Shown one piece after another: positions 62,626 to 64,000 of a DNA stretch of 64,000 nt (the stretch's first letter is position 1; the number at the start of each line of letters is the position of its first letter). The DNA lies in the NCBI RefSeq assembly GCF_038502225.1, contig NC_091323.1:26518237-26582236 (forward strand), in the 5' to 3' direction. The notes beneath the pieces are model-generated. The model made no database searches, was not told where the DNA came from, and worked only from the letters and a program-made list of their open reading frames with translations. This DNA comes from Cherax quadricarinatus (Eukaryota > Arthropoda > Malacostraca > Decapoda > Parastacidae). The translations under genes and the position numbers were made by a program.

Positions 62626-63934
62626 CCAAACCCGCTATCATGATAGTGAATTTGATCAATTGTGTCGACTGTTCACTACATTTTTTGTTCTTGCTGTCGG
62701 TTCTCATGTTATGTATCAGTATTATTTTAGCTGTCATATATTGCATAATTTGGCCTCTGTGAGGCCCGTATTTCAACATCATTGATTCCCTAAAGGTAAC
62801 TGAAATCAGCGTTACGCCGTGTATTCTGTAAATGTTTTATTTTCGAACTGAATAACGTTATGGCTATAATCGTGCAATGCATTTTAAAAGAATTTTTACT
62901 GGTGCATTATAAATAACACGGTTTCATTATGGATGTTTATAACCAATATTTTTATTGGACAAGGAGTACGAAAGATTATCAGTTTTATAGGAATGTAAAA
63001 AAAAAAGTTTAAAATCCTAATCTTTCTTTTAAACTTCAGGTTTATTGCGCAGATCAGACATGTGCCGGTAAGCCAGCGATCACTGTTGTTCTTTGGCCAG
63101 CTTCAAACTAATAGCTAGGCTGCTAGAACATTATTAACCTTTGTGTTAAAAGGCTCGTTTATTTGTTTATATTTGTTAGTAGGCTCATTTGTTTAGTTAC
63201 ATTTGTTAGTAGGCTCGATTATGTATTTGGTTCAAAGCCTAGCGTCAACATGAGGGTCTGTCGGGAGGTCGTTCCGGGGGTCATCACCACTGACCAGGTC
63301 GGTGAGGATCTCTATCCAAAAAGTTGGACTTTCTTCTCTTTCTTGAATGGAACGCTTTGTTTCCCTCGCGTTCTTCCGGCGCTGTAAGACCCCTAAGAGT
63401 GTATCGCTTCCCGTGGATGTACTGCTATTACTACTACTCATAATAATAATACACAAGGGCTATTAAGGCTGCTTGTTGTAGCCTACACCACCAATCTAGG
63501 ATCCTTTAATCCCTTAAATAAGGATTAATCCAGCCAAGACACGAACCTCAGCCTTGAAAACCAGTAATATATATTGAAGAATTTTGTTTTCACAACTTTT
63601 CCTCCTCTTATCAATCTCATTATAAACGAGATTGGTTATTGGTCACACGATTTTCGCAATATTTTGGGAAAAAATAACAATCTCCAATTTTCAGAAATAT
63701 TAGTTGGATAATAAAATGATTTAGGATTTCAGTTTTAAAATAGTCATATCTGTAAATAAGGTGCGTAAATATTTATAACCGTGTTAGCAATATTTGGTTT
63801 TGATGCACTTCTGCTTTCTTTGAGAAGGAAATGTTTTAGGACGGTAGATACAGTGGTACACAATAGTTTTCTACCATTTTACTACAATGAGTAGCAGTTA
63901 GTTCGAAATAGCTCTTCACGCATCCATGTATCAC
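62626..63934. other. No gene seen
   Basis: AT-rich unique sequence. A 74-codon minus-strand frame at 63232-63456 has no supported function. Confidence 0.5.
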
Positions 63935-64000
63935 ACCGAGAGGTGTACCGTATCTCCGTGAGTATATACACCGAGAGTTCAATTTAATCCCTATTAAGTC
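63935..64000 (+). repeat. ACACCGAGAG dispersed repeat, cut by window end
   Basis: CACACCGAGAGGTGTACC, then GTATATACACCGAGAGTT and AATTTAATCCCTATTAAG, matching the pair at 60124-60400. Confidence 0.7.

Noticed and set aside
63232..63456. Short minus-strand ORF, and weak similarity of 63262-63300 (GTTCCGGGGGTCATC) to the LINE-B 3' end
   Set aside because: Similarity is only about 15 bp and the order of the following motifs does not match.

Overview
This is a repeat-dominated piece of a eukaryotic genome, most likely a decapod crustacean of the crayfish/lobster kind. That assignment is from memory of repeat families and was not checked by search: LINE tails ending in TTCTTATG, a tRNA-derived SINE with an ATT tail, a TIR element starting TATGTCGTGCCGAATA, and very long CA, CT and TA microsatellites. 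Almost every long open frame is a transposon reading frame or an in-phase tandem repeat. The one stretch that looks like host coding sequence is an 89-bp exon at 48661-48749 resembling the extracellular domain of a Cys-loop ligand-gated ion channel.

Five non-LTR retrotransposon families are present; labels A-E are mine. LINE-A (CR1/Jockey-like, TTCTTATG tail): 1-2787, 18210-20728 (minus), 21345-22241, 51113-51798 and tail fragments at 8323-8553 and 24277-24395. LINE-B (CR1-like, with an ORF1 carrying a PHD finger and Cys/His knuckles, and an intact 1004-aa ORF2): about 37626-42200 (minus), with truncated or decayed relatives at 34673-35350, 55150-55600 and 3475-3580. LINE-C: 4012-5105, 31967-33198, 33253-34121, 46895-47030. 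LINE-D: 6893-7513 (minus) and 26830-27904. LINE-E (RTE-like): 52018-53600, 53622-54303 (minus), 35720-37480, and scraps at 45985-46110 and 59669-59750.

Layout. 1-8.5 kb: LINEs and microsatellites. 8.5-16.5 kb: three unrelated minisatellites (18-bp, 32-bp and 22-bp units), the second about 5.7 kb long with a roughly 2-kb higher-order repeat. 18-24 kb: inverted pair of young LINE-A copies and more tandem arrays. 25-34 kb: pyrimidine-rich DNA, LINE-D and LINE-C. 34-43 kb: LINE-B and an old RTE copy. 43-46 kb: TIR and fold-back elements. 48.6 kb: the ion-channel exon. 51-55 kb: LINE-A, a tail-to-tail RTE inverted pair and a TIR element, all embedded in TA repeats. 55-64 kb: mostly unique or decayed DNA with small dispersed repeats.

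The strongest general pattern is that several unrelated elements sit inside a microsatellite, with the same repeat on both sides even though each copy is truncated at a different internal point: LINE-C in CA, LINE-D in CT/GA, LINE-A copy 4, the RTE pair and the TIR element in TA. This suggests that simple repeats are integration targets. All evidence here is from reading the sequence; no database search was made.
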